Shown here one piece after another: positions 42,571 to 53,025 of a stretch of DNA of 64,000 nucleotides. How positions within the stretch are numbered: position 1 is the stretch's first letter; each line of letters begins with the position of its first letter. The notes beneath the pieces were generated by a model, which saw nothing but the letters and a program-made list of their open reading frames with translations, was not told the origin of the DNA and did no database searches. Source of the DNA: Terriglobia bacterium (GTDB lineage: Bacteria; Acidobacteriota; Terriglobia; Terriglobales; Acidobacteriaceae). The DNA lies in NCBI GenBank assembly GCA_020073645.1, contig JAIQET010000018.1:1-64000 (forward strand). The letters are read 5' to 3'. The position numbers and the translations under genes are program-made.

Positions 42571-43824
42571 ATGAGACCCCTGAGGCGTTGGAAGACCCGG
42601 ATCCTGCTGTTCTTCGCGGTGGTGGGGCCGGGATTCATTACCGCGAACGTCGACAACGATGCCAATGGCATTTATACGTACTCGTCCGCCGGGGCGCAGT
42701 TCGGCCACATGCTGCTGTGGACCATGATTCCCATCACGCTGGCGCTGATTGTGGTGCAGGAGATCTCGGCGCGCATGGGAGCGGTCACCGGCAAGGGCTT
42801 GAGCGATCTCATCCGCGAAGAGTTTGGTCTGCGCATCACCTTCTTCATGATGCTGGGAATTCTCATCATCAATTTCGGTAACGTGGTGGGGGAGTTCGCG
42901 GGCATCGCCGGTAGCCTGGAATTGTTCGGCCTTTCCAAGTACATTACCGTTCCCATCTGCGCGGTCATCGTATGGCTGATCGTGGTTAAAGGACAGTACA
43001 AGAGCGTGGAGAAGGTGTTTCTGGTCGCCTCGTTCTTTTACGTGACCTACATTTTTGCCGGGGTGTTGGCGAAGCCCGCCTGGATCGAGGCGCTGGTAGC
43101 CACGGTAAAGCCTCCCCACAAAGAAATGTTCGTGCAACAGAGCTACCTGTACATGGTGATCGGGGTGGTGGGAACGACGATCGCACCCTGGATGCAGTTT
43201 TACCTGCAGTCTTCCATCGTGGAAAAAGGAGTCAGCAAGCGGCAGTACAAGGCTTCGCAGATTGACGTGGTGGCGGGATGCATCTTCACCGACGTGGTGG
43301 CGTGGTTCATCATCGTGGCCTGTGCGGCGACGCTGTACGCCCACGGCTATCACAACATTGCCGACGCCAAAGACGCGGCCCAAGCCCTGCACCCGCTGGC
43401 GGGAGACTACGCCTACATCCTGTTTGCCATGGGCTTGTTCAATGCCTCGCTGTTTGCGGCCTCGATCCTGCCCCTGTCGACGGCGTACACGGTGTGCGAG
43501 GGGTTGGGATTCGAATCCGGGGTGGGGAAGAAATTCGGGGAGGCGCCGGTATTCTACTGGTTGTACACGGCGTTGATTGTGGCGGGGGCAGGGGTGATCC
43601 TGATCCCGGACCTGCCGCTGGTGAAGATCGCCATTCTGTCCCAGGTGGTGAATGGAATTGCGGTGCCGCCTGTGCTTGTCTTCATGCTGTTGCTGGTGAA
43701 CAAGAAAGAACTCATGGGCGAGTACGTCAACTCGCGGGCATACAACATTGTGGCCTGGGCAACCACGGTGCTCATGGTGGTGTTGAGCATTGCGTGGTTC
43801 TGGACGCTGCGGGCGGGCGGGTAG
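42571..43824 (+). CDS. Nramp-family divalent metal transporter-like protein
   Basis: GPGFITANVDNDANGIYTYSSAGAQFG, VVQEISARMGAVTGKGLSDLIREEFG, multiple TM segments. Confidence 0.88.
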   Translation: MRPLRRWKTRILLFFAVVGPGFITANVDNDANGIYTYSSAGAQFGHMLLWTMIPITLALIVVQEISARMGAVTGKGLSDLIREEFGLRITFFMMLGILIINFGNVVGEFAGIAGSLELFGLSKYITVPICAVIVWLIVVKGQYKSVEKVFLVASFFYVTYIFAGVLAKPAWIEALVATVKPPHKEMFVQQSYLYMVIGVVGTTIAPWMQFYLQSSIVEKGVSKRQYKASQIDVVAGCIFTDVVAWFIIVACAATLYAHGYHNIADAKDAAQALHPLAGDYAYILFAMGLFNASLFAASILPLSTAYTVCEGLGFESGVGKKFGEAPVFYWLYTALIVAGAGVILIPDLPLVKIAILSQVVNGIAVPPVLVFMLLLVNKKELMGEYVNSRAYNIVAWATTVLMVVLSIAWFWTLRAGG

Positions 43825-44028
43825 CGGAGCACAAGATCTGTTACGGAGGAAGGTCAAGCCCGACTCTAACGGTCATAGGCTTTCTGCGGTGAGACCATAG
43901 CCTCATTGTGTCCCTGGCCAAGGTCTACATACACGATCAATATCGGGTACTTTCGCGCTCTTGACTAAAGAGCTGAAATACGACACCCTGTCGCCCCGTG
44001 TGCTCGGAGTACACTTGGAGGCTCCTGC

Positions 44029-44595
44029 TTGGACCCCACGATCTCGTCGCTCATTGGCGCAGCCGAACAAGGAGACAAGTCCGCCGCTGAAGGGCTTTTC
44101 GCGGTGCTTTACGCGGAACTGCACCGCATGGCCAAGCGCGAACTGGCGCGGCAAGGGGGGCCGGTGAGCCTCAGCGCGACAACCCTTGTGCATGAAGCGT
44201 ACCTAGACATGGCTGGGCGTGAGGGCCCGTTGTTTCCCGACCGGGCACGATTCATGGGGTATGCGGCGCGGGTGATGCGGGGACTGATCGTCGACCATGC
44301 CCGGGAACGGCACGCCCAGAAACGCGGCGGCCTGTTTGAGATTACTTCGCTCGACATTGAAGCGATGGAGGCCGCGGTTGACCACCGGGAGCTTGCGCAA
44401 ATCAGCGAGGCGTTGGACGATCTTGGCAAAGTGGAACCTGTCCTCGCCGAGATCGTCGACTTGAAGTTCTTCTGCGGTTTCTCGTTCGGGGAAATCGCCG
44501 CCATGCGAAACGTATCAGAACGCACGGTGCAGCGAAACTGGGAGAAAGCGCGCATTTATCTCCATCGGAAGATTCGCGCTGATTTGTCGCTCTGA
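44029..44595 (+). CDS. ECF-type RNA polymerase sigma factor
   Basis: ELHRMAKRELARQGGPVSLSATTLVHEAYLDMAG, RFMGYAARVMRGLIVDHARERHAQKRGG, FGEIAAMRNVSERTVQRNWEKARIYLHRKI; TTG start. Confidence 0.93.
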   Translation: MDPTISSLIGAAEQGDKSAAEGLFAVLYAELHRMAKRELARQGGPVSLSATTLVHEAYLDMAGREGPLFPDRARFMGYAARVMRGLIVDHARERHAQKRGGLFEITSLDIEAMEAAVDHRELAQISEALDDLGKVEPVLAEIVDLKFFCGFSFGEIAAMRNVSERTVQRNWEKARIYLHRKIRADLSL

Positions 44596-44602
44596 GGAGT
44601 CC

Positions 44603-47347
44603 ATGTCCACACTCAGCCCTGATCAGTGGCAGCAAGTAAGCTCGTACCTGGACCAGGCGCTGGCCATGACCGCCGAGGAGCGCGCCGCGTGGCTGTCGGC
44701 GCTCGGCGAGCAGAACCCGGCGCTGGCGGCGCAGTTGCGAGCGCTCCTCGACGAACACCGCGTGCTGGCACAGGAAGGTTTTCTGGAGAAGGGCCCGGTC
44801 GCGCTGCCGAGTGCGCCGGGGCTGGCGGGCCAGACCATCGGCGCGTACACGCTGATCTCGCAGATCGGCCAGGGCGGAATGGGTAGCGTGTGGCTGGCCG
44901 AGCGCAGCGACGGGCGCTTCGAGCGGCAAGTGGCGGTGAAGTTCCTGAACGTCGCATTGGTCGGCCGCGGGGGCGAGGAGCGATTCAAACGCGAGGGCAG
45001 TATTCTTGGGCGACTCGCGCATGAGCACATCGCGGAGCTGGTCGATGCGGGTGTGTCTGAGGCCGGGCAACCGTATCTCGTCCTGGAATATGTCGGGGGC
45101 GACCACATTGACCGCTACTGCGACCAACGCACGCTCGACGTGGAAGCGCGTGTCCGCCTGTTCCTCGACGTGCTGATCGCGGTTGCACATGCGCACGCCA
45201 ACCTGATCGTGCATCGCGACCTCAAGCCGTCGAACGTGCTGGTGAGCAAAGACGGGCAGGTGAAGCTGCTGGACTTCGGCATTGCCAAGCTGCTGGAGGG
45301 CGAGGGGCAAGCTGGAGAGGCTACGCTGCTCACGGTTGAGGGTGGGCGGGCGATGACGCCCGAGTACGCGGCTCCGGAGCAACTAAAAGGCGGACCAGTG
45401 ACGACCGCTACCGATGTCTACGCTTTGGGGGTGTTGCTGTACGTGTTGCTGACGGGACAGCATCCCGCCGGAGGCGGCCTGCACACGCCCGCGGACCTGG
45501 TCAAAGCCATCGTGGATACGGAGCCGACACGTCCGTCGGATAGCGTGGCGCCGACGCGGGCGAATGCAGAGATCACCACCACGAATGCCACCAGACGCGC
45601 CTCCACACCCGAGAAGCTTCGTCGCCTGCTGCGCGGGGACCTCGACACCATTGTCGCCAAGGCACTGAAGAAGAATCCGCAGGAGCGCTACGCCTCGGTC
45701 ACGGGGCTGGCCGACGATCTTGGCCGGTACCTCAGAAATGAGCCAATCCGTGCCCGACCGGACACCTTCGGGTATCGAGCGGCCAAGTTCGTGCGCCGGA
45801 ACCGCACGGCGGTGGCGCTGGCGACCCTGGCGTTCGTGGCAACGGCTGCCGGCGTCGCAGGCACGTTGGTCCAGGCCCGCACTGCTCGCGTGCAACGCGA
45901 TTTCGCCCTCCGTCAGTTGTCGCGCGCCGAAGCCATCAACGATCTCAATGAATTTGTCTTCACCGAATCGCCTCCGCCCGGCGAAACCCTCGATCGCGCG
46001 GAGCGCATTCTCGGGCGGCAGCAGCGAGCGAACCTCGCAGATCGAGTGGAAACCCTTGTTTCGCTCGGCCGCAATACCGGAGTTGAGGAAGGCTACGCCC
46101 GACCTCGCCGCATACTCGAGGAAGCCTACCAACTCTCGCGTGGGCTGCCCGAACCATCCACCCGCGCGAAGGCGGCGTGTGCCCTGGGAGGAATGCTTTC
46201 CCGAGGGGACCAGCTACCGCGCGCAGAGAGTTTTATCCAGGAAGGGCTGAAGGAACTCCCCGACGAATCCCAATTCGCACTCGATCGAGTCTTTTGTCTC
46301 CTGGAAGGTGCCACCGTATCCCGGGCCAATGGTGCTGCACTGGAATCGATCTCGCGTTTGCAGTTAGCGCAACAATTGTTGAAACAGGCGCCACTTCATT
46401 CCGAGATGCTCGACGTACAAGCAGCCATGTATCTGGCGGACTCGTACCGTCTTGTGGGACGGAATCGTGAGGCCTGTGCTGAGTTCGAGCACGCTTTTAC
46501 GCGACTAACCGCGCTCGGACGCGACGACACAGGACTCGGCGGATCGGTGTCCTATAAATGGGGCCTCTCACTGTATCTGCTCGGACGCCCCCTGGAGGCG
46601 GAGAGATTGATCCACCGCGCCATCGTGATGTTCAGCGGCAGCGAAGACGCACCGGACGCGATCCCCATGCACCTCATCAGCCATGCGCGCGCGGTGCGCG
46701 ACCTTGGACGTTTGGACGAAGCGGCCGCGCAGGCGGAGCGCGGTTATGCGAGAGCACAGAAGATTGGTGAGCAGGTGGTGGTCAATCAGGCATTGTTGGC
46801 GCGCGCATCCATCTACCGCATGCGCGGGGATCTGGCGCGCGCCGAAGACATGCTGGCCGAACTGGAGCCCCGGTTGCGGAGCAGTCTTCCGGCCGGGAAT
46901 ATCAGTTTCGCATCGCTCATGCTGGAGCAAGCGCTCATCAGGCAGGGACGCGGGGACTTGAGCACTGCCATGGACCAGGCAAATCAGGCCTTGGCGATCG
47001 CGGAGGCGTCGGCAAAAGCGAGCGGGCAAGGTGCCGATTTTGTGCCCACCATCCTCGTGGACCGATCTGACATTGAGCGGCAGTTCGGCCGCCCGGATGA
47101 GGCGGCGGCGGACGCCTCCAGGGCCTTGGGCCTGTTGCAAGCGGCTGCCCAGCCGGGCAAGCTTTCCAGCACCCTGGGACGCGCCTACTTAACCCTGGGG
47201 CGAGCCCTGCAGTCTCAGGGCAAACACGACGAGGCCCGCACCGCGTTTCGTTCGGCGACCGAGAACCTCCAAGATGCTGTGGGCTCCGACCATCCTGACA
47301 CCCGCAGCGCCCGGCAACTCGCAGAGTTGGACGCCCAGTCCCGATAA
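44603..47347 (+). CDS. Serine/threonine protein kinase with C-terminal TPR-like region
   Basis: IGQGGMGSVWLAERSDGRFERQVAVKFL, IVHRDLKPSNVLVSKDGQVKLLDFGIAKLL, MTPEYAAPEQLKGGPVTTATDVYALGVLLYVLLTGQHP. Confidence 0.95.
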   Translation: MSTLSPDQWQQVSSYLDQALAMTAEERAAWLSALGEQNPALAAQLRALLDEHRVLAQEGFLEKGPVALPSAPGLAGQTIGAYTLISQIGQGGMGSVWLAERSDGRFERQVAVKFLNVALVGRGGEERFKREGSILGRLAHEHIAELVDAGVSEAGQPYLVLEYVGGDHIDRYCDQRTLDVEARVRLFLDVLIAVAHAHANLIVHRDLKPSNVLVSKDGQVKLLDFGIAKLLEGEGQAGEATLLTVEGGRAMTPEYAAPEQLKGGPVTTATDVYALGVLLYVLLTGQHPAGGGLHTPADLVKAIVDTEPTRPSDSVAPTRANAEITTTNATRRASTPEKLRRLLRGDLDTIVAKALKKNPQERYASVTGLADDLGRYLRNEPIRARPDTFGYRAAKFVRRNRTAVALATLAFVATAAGVAGTLVQARTARVQRDFALRQLSRAEAINDLNEFVFTESPPPGETLDRAERILGRQQRANLADRVETLVSLGRNTGVEEGYARPRRILEEAYQLSRGLPEPSTRAKAACALGGMLSRGDQLPRAESFIQEGLKELPDESQFALDRVFCLLEGATVSRANGAALESISRLQLAQQLLKQAPLHSEMLDVQAAMYLADSYRLVGRNREACAEFEHAFTRLTALGRDDTGLGGSVSYKWGLSLYLLGRPLEAERLIHRAIVMFSGSEDAPDAIPMHLISHARAVRDLGRLDEAAAQAERGYARAQKIGEQVVVNQALLARASIYRMRGDLARAEDMLAELEPRLRSSLPAGNISFASLMLEQALIRQGRGDLSTAMDQANQALAIAEASAKASGQGADFVPTILVDRSDIERQFGRPDEAAADASRALGLLQAAAQPGKLSSTLGRAYLTLGRALQSQGKHDEARTAFRSATENLQDAVGSDHPDTRSARQLAELDAQSR

Positions 47348-47496
47348 ACCGCCAATAATCCACCTTTTTCCTGCCAGACTGTCGTCTTTCCCCTTCGTTT
47401 TCCGATATCCCAAGTAGAGTCCAGCAGCTCGGGCCTTATGCACGGAACCCCGGCAGCTCTTGACCCCGGCGCCTGAACCAGCGGCCGACATTTGTA

Positions 47497-49074
47497 ATGA
47501 AGGAGATGGCTATGCAACTCAATGAGAGAGTTTTCAGCTTTACCGGTGCAGCGGTGCTGCTATTCGGGATAGCTGCGCATGCCCAGATGATAGACAACAC
47601 CCAGGCGCCGAACACGGCGAAAGCTGGCATCAACAAGTCGCTGCTGGATGAAATCGGCGCAGGACGCGGGGATGTGCTGACCCCGAACTCGTCGGTGTAC
47701 ATCATCAACCGCGACCCGTTCCGGTCTATCCGGCGGGGGCGCCAGCTTTTCCAGCGCAAGTTCACGCACCTGCAAGGGCAGGGGCCAAACGAGAAGGATG
47801 GGGTGGGCGACATTAACACTGACATCGCTATTGGCGCCGGGCTGTCGGATAGCTGTGCCCTGTGTCACGGACGTCCGCGGGGATCGGCGGGAGCGGGTGG
47901 CAACGTGGTCACCCGCCCGGACAGCCGGGATGCCGGTCATCTGTTCGGCCTGGGGTTGAAAGAGATGCTGGGGGACGAGATCACCACCGACTTGCGCGCG
48001 ACCCGCGACCTGGCGATTGCCAAGGCGCAGCAGAGCAAGCACTCGGTAACCATGAAGCTGGCGAGCAAGGGAATCAACTACGGGAGCATTACCGCCAACC
48101 CGGATGGCTCGCTGGATACTTCTGCGGTGGCCGGGGTTGACACCGATCTGCGAGTCAAGCCCTTCTTCGCGGAGGGTTCAACCATCTCGATGCGGGAGTT
48201 CATCGTGGGCGCGCTGCATGGAGAAATGGGGATGGAGGACTCGTCCGACCCCGATCTGCTGGCGGCCAGCGCCGGCGGGCGGGTGGTGACCCCCTCGGGC
48301 ATGGTGCTGGATGGCTCCAAGGACAAGATCAGTCCGCCCCCGCCGCCGGATGATGAGAACGGAAACGAAGTGGATCCGGCGATCGTGGACCATCTCGAGT
48401 TCTACCTGCTGAACTACTTCAAACCGGGACACTACATCCAGAACAACTCCACGGACCGCGGGCGGGCGGTGTTCAACAAAACCGGGTGCTCTGCATGCCA
48501 TATCGCTGACCTGACCATCAACCACGACCGCCGGGTGGCTGATGTGGAGACGGTCTACGATCCAGTGAACGGCGTATTCAACAGCATGTTCGCAACCGCG
48601 GGCACGCTCTATTACACGAAAGATGACGGCAGCGGATTGCCGGTGCTGAAGCTGCCCTTGGACAATTCGTTTGTGGTGAAAGACATTTTCACCGACTTCA
48701 AGCGACACGATCTGGGCACGAACTTCTACGAGCGCAATTGGGATGGAACGTTGCAGACCATGTTCCTGACGCGGCCCCTCTGGGGTGTTGGTAGTACGGG
48801 CCCCTATGGCCACGATGGGCGTAGCATTTCGCTCAATGACGTGATTCTGCGCCATGGCGGGGAAGCGCTGACAGCGCGTAATGCTTTCGCTGCGCTCAAA
48901 GCCAACGATCAGAACGCGCTGCTGACGTTTCTGAATTCGCTGGTACTCTTCCCACCGGACGATACCGCATCGAATCTCGACCCGGCGGATCCAACTAAAG
49001 CCAACTTCCCGCAGTTCGGACATGGCAGTATCAAGTTGACGGTGCTGTTCAACGATCCGACCGATCCGGAGTAG
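47497..49074 (+). CDS. Di-haem oxidoreductase (DUF1111-like c-type cytochrome)
   Basis: Signal peptide, CALCH and CSACH haem-binding motifs, GPYGHDGRSISLNDVILRHGGEA; likely start at ATG 47506 or 47512. Confidence 0.85.
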   Translation: MKEMAMQLNERVFSFTGAAVLLFGIAAHAQMIDNTQAPNTAKAGINKSLLDEIGAGRGDVLTPNSSVYIINRDPFRSIRRGRQLFQRKFTHLQGQGPNEKDGVGDINTDIAIGAGLSDSCALCHGRPRGSAGAGGNVVTRPDSRDAGHLFGLGLKEMLGDEITTDLRATRDLAIAKAQQSKHSVTMKLASKGINYGSITANPDGSLDTSAVAGVDTDLRVKPFFAEGSTISMREFIVGALHGEMGMEDSSDPDLLAASAGGRVVTPSGMVLDGSKDKISPPPPPDDENGNEVDPAIVDHLEFYLLNYFKPGHYIQNNSTDRGRAVFNKTGCSACHIADLTINHDRRVADVETVYDPVNGVFNSMFATAGTLYYTKDDGSGLPVLKLPLDNSFVVKDIFTDFKRHDLGTNFYERNWDGTLQTMFLTRPLWGVGSTGPYGHDGRSISLNDVILRHGGEALTARNAFAALKANDQNALLTFLNSLVLFPPDDTASNLDPADPTKANFPQFGHGSIKLTVLFNDPTDPE

Positions 49075-49084
49075 AACGATAGCG

Positions 49085-49124
49085 GGGGCGGCCGCCGCCG
49101 AGCCAGAGTGGTGGCGGCCGCCCC
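49085..49124. terminator. Strong GC hairpin between convergent genes
   Basis: GGGGCGGCCGCC...GGCGGCCGCCCC, 12-bp perfect stem; no T tract. Confidence 0.6.
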
Positions 49125-49131
49125 AGCGCGT

Positions 49132-51162
49132 CTAGGTCGGCGGCGTTTTTGCTGATGAGCTCTGCGAATAGCCTATCCTCTTCACCAACTCCTGGAACCG
49201 CGGGTCGGACCGCAGAGGATCCAGTTCAGGATCGATGAGCAGCCACAGCAGCTCAGTATCCCGGTTCTCGTAAGACTTGTTCAACGCCGCCAGGGCGGTC
49301 TCACGATCTCCCAAGTCCGCATAATCTCGGGCAAGGTAAAGCCAAGGCCGCCCAATATGCTCATGGATCTTAACGCACTGCCGCAAATAGGCTGTCCTCC
49401 CGCCGGTTGAGTAGGCAGCCGAGAGTTGATCCACCAGCGCGATCAAATCGCCTTTCGTGTCCCATAGCTGGACTGCCGTCCGCATTGGAGGAATGGACTC
49501 CATAAACTTGCCTTGGCGGCGATACGTCCAATGTATGGCGTCAAACGGTGGCGAAAATTTCGGGTCGATCTTCAGGGCCTCGTGGTACTGGTCGAGAGCC
49601 CGGTCATACTGGCGTGCCTGTTGTAAGGTATTGCCAAACTGCAAATGGATGACGGCCGAGAGCGGATCGAGTGCCACGGCCGTCTGCAGCTCGCGGATCG
49701 CCTCCTGGTGTCGCGCCATGAGCGAAAGAAATTCCCCATACCACTGGTGCCCTGTGGAGTAGTTAGGATCAAGATCAAGGGTCCTCTTGAATTCCTTCTC
49801 CGCCCCGGCAAAGTCCCAGTCCTGATAGAGCCGGACTTCCGCGATCGAGAGATGCGCTTCCGCCAGTGAATCATCCAGGGTCACGGCTTTGGCGGCTGCG
49901 TCCCGCGCTTTCGGGAATGCCTCGGCTTGCGAAACCGTGGTCAACAAGGGGAGCACGATGTAACACTGCGCCAGACCGGCATAGCCGCGTGCATCGTTTG
50001 GATCCTCCTGGATGGCTCGGTTGAAATACTCAATCGCGGTAGTCAGGCTTTCGTTCGTGCGCATGGCCCAATAGTGACGGCCTTGCAGATAGTCCTCAAA
50101 AGCCTGCGGATTCAGCGTGCGGTTGTGGGCAAGATTCTCCTGCTGCTGCGGTGTCAGTCGGAGCTCGATTTGCCGGGCGATGTCCTGGGCCAGCTCTGCT
50201 TCGAGGAGAAGAACGTCGCTCAATTGCCGATCATAGGTTTCAGCCCACAGGTGCTCATCCGTCGATGCCTCGATCAATTGCACGCGCACTCGGATCCGGT
50301 CACCGGAGCGCTCCACCGAGCCTTCCAATACGGCCCCAACGTGCAGCTCGCGGGCAATTTCTGGGATCGTCTTGCGCGTCCCTTTGTATTGCATTGCAGA
50401 AGTGCGCGAGATCACCCTTGGCCCGGCCAGCTTTGCCAGGTCCGTGATGATCTCATCGGTCATCCCGTCGGCAAAATACTCCTGGGCTGAGTCGGCGGAG
50501 ACGTTCAGCAAGGGCAACACGGCGATTGCTTGAATGGAGCCGGGTCGCGCCGCTGAGGCCGCGGACTTGAACCGCATTCTGATCGCGATGCCCGTGGTTA
50601 GCAGGACCAGTGCCAGGGCTACCCATGCAAGAAGACCGAACCGATGGTGAGAAACCGGTACAGCATCGGTGGGTGGGAATCCAGGTTGCGAGGTTACGCC
50701 TGATGTCGCGACCGCCGAAACCGTGGAATCGGAGGATTCTTCGCTTGCGGGAGTCGCGACAGTTTGTTCCACAGTAGACGCTGTGGAGACCTTTGAAAGC
50801 GATACCGGAGCCACGAATCGGTAGCCGATGCGCGGCACGGTTTCCACAAAGCGAGGGTTGTCCGCCAGGTCACCCAAGGCCGCGCGCAGTTTCTTGATGG
50901 CAGTGTTTAATCCGTCATCGAACTCAACGAACGTGTTGCCGGGCCAGAGTCTTTCTTTCAGCTCTTCCCGGGTGACGACCACGCCTGGTCGCTCCACTAG
51001 CAGTGCAAGGAGTTGGAAAGGCTGGTCTTGCAGCCGGATTCGAAACCCGCTCTTGGTCAGTTGGCGGTTATCAAGATCGGCTTCGAAGATCCCGAAGCGC
51101 GCAATCCGGCGCTGCGTAGTCGGTTCCAGCACTCGACACCTGCTTTTGACGGCCGTCATCAT
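49132..51162 (-). CDS. Winged-helix (CadC/ToxR-like) DNA-binding protein with TM segment and TPR domain
   Basis: FGIFEADLDNRQLTKSGFRIRLQDQPFQLLALLVERPGVVVTREELKERLWPGNTFVEFDDGLNTAIKKLRAALGD; AIAVLPLLNVSADSAQEYFADGMTDEIITDLA; TPRs. Confidence 0.93.
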   Translation of the reverse strand: MMTAVKSRCRVLEPTTQRRIARFGIFEADLDNRQLTKSGFRIRLQDQPFQLLALLVERPGVVVTREELKERLWPGNTFVEFDDGLNTAIKKLRAALGDLADNPRFVETVPRIGYRFVAPVSLSKVSTASTVEQTVATPASEESSDSTVSAVATSGVTSQPGFPPTDAVPVSHHRFGLLAWVALALVLLTTGIAIRMRFKSAASAARPGSIQAIAVLPLLNVSADSAQEYFADGMTDEIITDLAKLAGPRVISRTSAMQYKGTRKTIPEIARELHVGAVLEGSVERSGDRIRVRVQLIEASTDEHLWAETYDRQLSDVLLLEAELAQDIARQIELRLTPQQQENLAHNRTLNPQAFEDYLQGRHYWAMRTNESLTTAIEYFNRAIQEDPNDARGYAGLAQCYIVLPLLTTVSQAEAFPKARDAAAKAVTLDDSLAEAHLSIAEVRLYQDWDFAGAEKEFKRTLDLDPNYSTGHQWYGEFLSLMARHQEAIRELQTAVALDPLSAVIHLQFGNTLQQARQYDRALDQYHEALKIDPKFSPPFDAIHWTYRRQGKFMESIPPMRTAVQLWDTKGDLIALVDQLSAAYSTGGRTAYLRQCVKIHEHIGRPWLYLARDYADLGDRETALAALNKSYENRDTELLWLLIDPELDPLRSDPRFQELVKRIGYSQSSSAKTPPT

Positions 51163-51331
51163 ATCACGATCTAGTTCAGGAGGAAGAATAAGTCATTTAT
51201 TAACAATGTGTTACGTGTTCAGTTAAAAGTCCTGGATAGATCCTTTGACGGGGGAGTGCGCTTCGGCCAGATTGCCAACTGCGTTCTAGAGGGATGGCCC
51301 GAAGCGGGATGACCACGATGGAGGAATTTCG

Positions 51332-52969
51332 ATGAGCAACAAGATTCTGGGGTTCACGGGCAAGAAGGCTGGCTTTGCGCTCTGCATGACGTTATTGGCT
51401 TGTGCCCAGTGGGCCCATGCGCAGGCGGCAGACCAGAAGGCTCGTGCCCACACTGACACCACGACCACAAATGTAATCTACCGCTTCCAATTCGACGCAC
51501 TGGTGCCGAGCGGGTACTCCCACGGCGAACTTCTTTACGACGAACTGGTCCAAGGCGCGGACGGCAATTTCTATGGGACTACCGTCCTCGGCGGTTCCGG
51601 CACCTGCCTGGGACCGTTCGGCGTGCAGGGCTGCGGCACCGTGTTCAAGATAACGCCCTCCGGGACACAGACGGTTCTGTTTAACTTCCCGTACGACCCG
51701 AATACCAATACCGCAGTCGATGGCATCTATCCCTACGGGGGCCTGGTGCAGGGCAGGGACGGGAATTTTTATGGCACCACGAGTGGCGGCGGCAATGCCG
51801 GCGGCGTCTGCAACGGAACCTTGGGTTGCGGCGTGATCTTCAAGATCACACCGACCGGAACGTTCACCGTGCTGCACACCTTCAATGGCGCTTTCGCCAC
51901 CCCAGCCGAGGGAGGGGTCCCTACGGGCAGGCTGATTCTGGGCAACGACGGAAACTTCTACGGAACGACTAATGAGGGTGGCTTGACGGCCGACCTAGTC
52001 GCCAACCAGGGAACCATCTTCAGGATTTCACCCAACGGGGCGTTCACTACGCTGCTCTCTTTTGAGGGTGATTTCAACGGCTTCACTGACCCGTCCCACC
52101 CCTACGCCGGACTGATCCAGGGCAGAGATGGGAAGTTCTACGGCACGACCGAATTTGGCGGTACGTCCGGTGTGGGCACCATTTTCAGCTTCTCCGTGTC
52201 GGCGGGCCTGAAGGTCCTGCACTCGTTCCCGGAGCAGGCTGGCCAAGTATTCCCCGACGGGGAGTTGCCGCTGGCGGCATTGGTGCAAGCGAGCGATGGA
52301 AAGTTGTACGGCACAACGTCCGATGGCGGTGCTCTCAGCACGTTTTTCCAGCGTGGCACGCTGTTCCGGATCACAACCCAAGGAGCCTTTACCAAGCTCT
52401 GGGACTTCAACTCGACCGGAACTCCCCTGAATGGTTTTATCCCCTACGGGGGGTTGATCCAGGCGAGCGACGGAAACCTTTACGGTACGACGCAAGCGGG
52501 CGGCGGCACGGCCAACAGCGGCACGGTTTATGAGCTTACGTTGGGCGGAGTGCTCTCGCAGGTTATGAGCTTCGATTCCACAACCAGCGGAGCCCTTCCC
52601 CAAAGCGTGCCTTTACAGGCGGCGGATGGAACTCTGTACATCACCAACAGTGTGGACGGCGGGACCAACCTGAGCCAGAACGACCAGGGCACCATCGTGC
52701 AGATTGTCAGTGGTCTTCCGGCACCCAAGCCGGTGGTGCTCAAGTTCTCTCCGGCGAGCGGAATGGTGGGCCAAAAGGTGACCATCGGCGGCAGCAGTTT
52801 TGTTGGCACTACCTCAGTCACATTCAACGGGACGGCAGCGACCTTCAAAGTGAAGTCGACCAACACGGTGAGCGCCACGGTGCCCAGCGGCGCAACGAGT
52901 GGACCAATCACCGTAACCAATGCGGGCGGATCCACGACTAGCGCGCAGAGCTTCACAGTTGTGCCTTAG
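51332..52969 (+). CDS. Secreted FYGTT-repeat (TIGR03803-like) beta-propeller protein with C-terminal IPT/TIG domain
   Basis: Seven (G/A)xLxQxxDGxxYGTTxxGG-type repeats; C-terminal FSPASGMVGQKVTIGGSSFVGTTSVTFNGTAATF. Confidence 0.88.
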   Translation: MSNKILGFTGKKAGFALCMTLLACAQWAHAQAADQKARAHTDTTTTNVIYRFQFDALVPSGYSHGELLYDELVQGADGNFYGTTVLGGSGTCLGPFGVQGCGTVFKITPSGTQTVLFNFPYDPNTNTAVDGIYPYGGLVQGRDGNFYGTTSGGGNAGGVCNGTLGCGVIFKITPTGTFTVLHTFNGAFATPAEGGVPTGRLILGNDGNFYGTTNEGGLTADLVANQGTIFRISPNGAFTTLLSFEGDFNGFTDPSHPYAGLIQGRDGKFYGTTEFGGTSGVGTIFSFSVSAGLKVLHSFPEQAGQVFPDGELPLAALVQASDGKLYGTTSDGGALSTFFQRGTLFRITTQGAFTKLWDFNSTGTPLNGFIPYGGLIQASDGNLYGTTQAGGGTANSGTVYELTLGGVLSQVMSFDSTTSGALPQSVPLQAADGTLYITNSVDGGTNLSQNDQGTIVQIVSGLPAPKPVVLKFSPASGMVGQKVTIGGSSFVGTTSVTFNGTAATFKVKSTNTVSATVPSGATSGPITVTNAGGSTTSAQSFTVVP

Positions 52970-52990
52970 GCGGGGACCTCTACATTAACT

Positions 52991-53025
52991 ACGGCCGCCG
53001 GCGGGCGAGGCTTGCCGGCGGCCGT
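52991..53025 (+). terminator. GC-rich hairpin after the FYGTT-repeat gene
   Basis: ACGGCCGCCGGC...GCCGGCGGCCGT 12-bp stem; weak T tract. Confidence 0.6.

Noticed and set aside
40622-44000. Genomic island integrated at tRNA-Gly
   Set aside because: No integrase, no evident attachment-site repeat of the tRNA 3' end, and flanking genes are ordinary chromosomal types.
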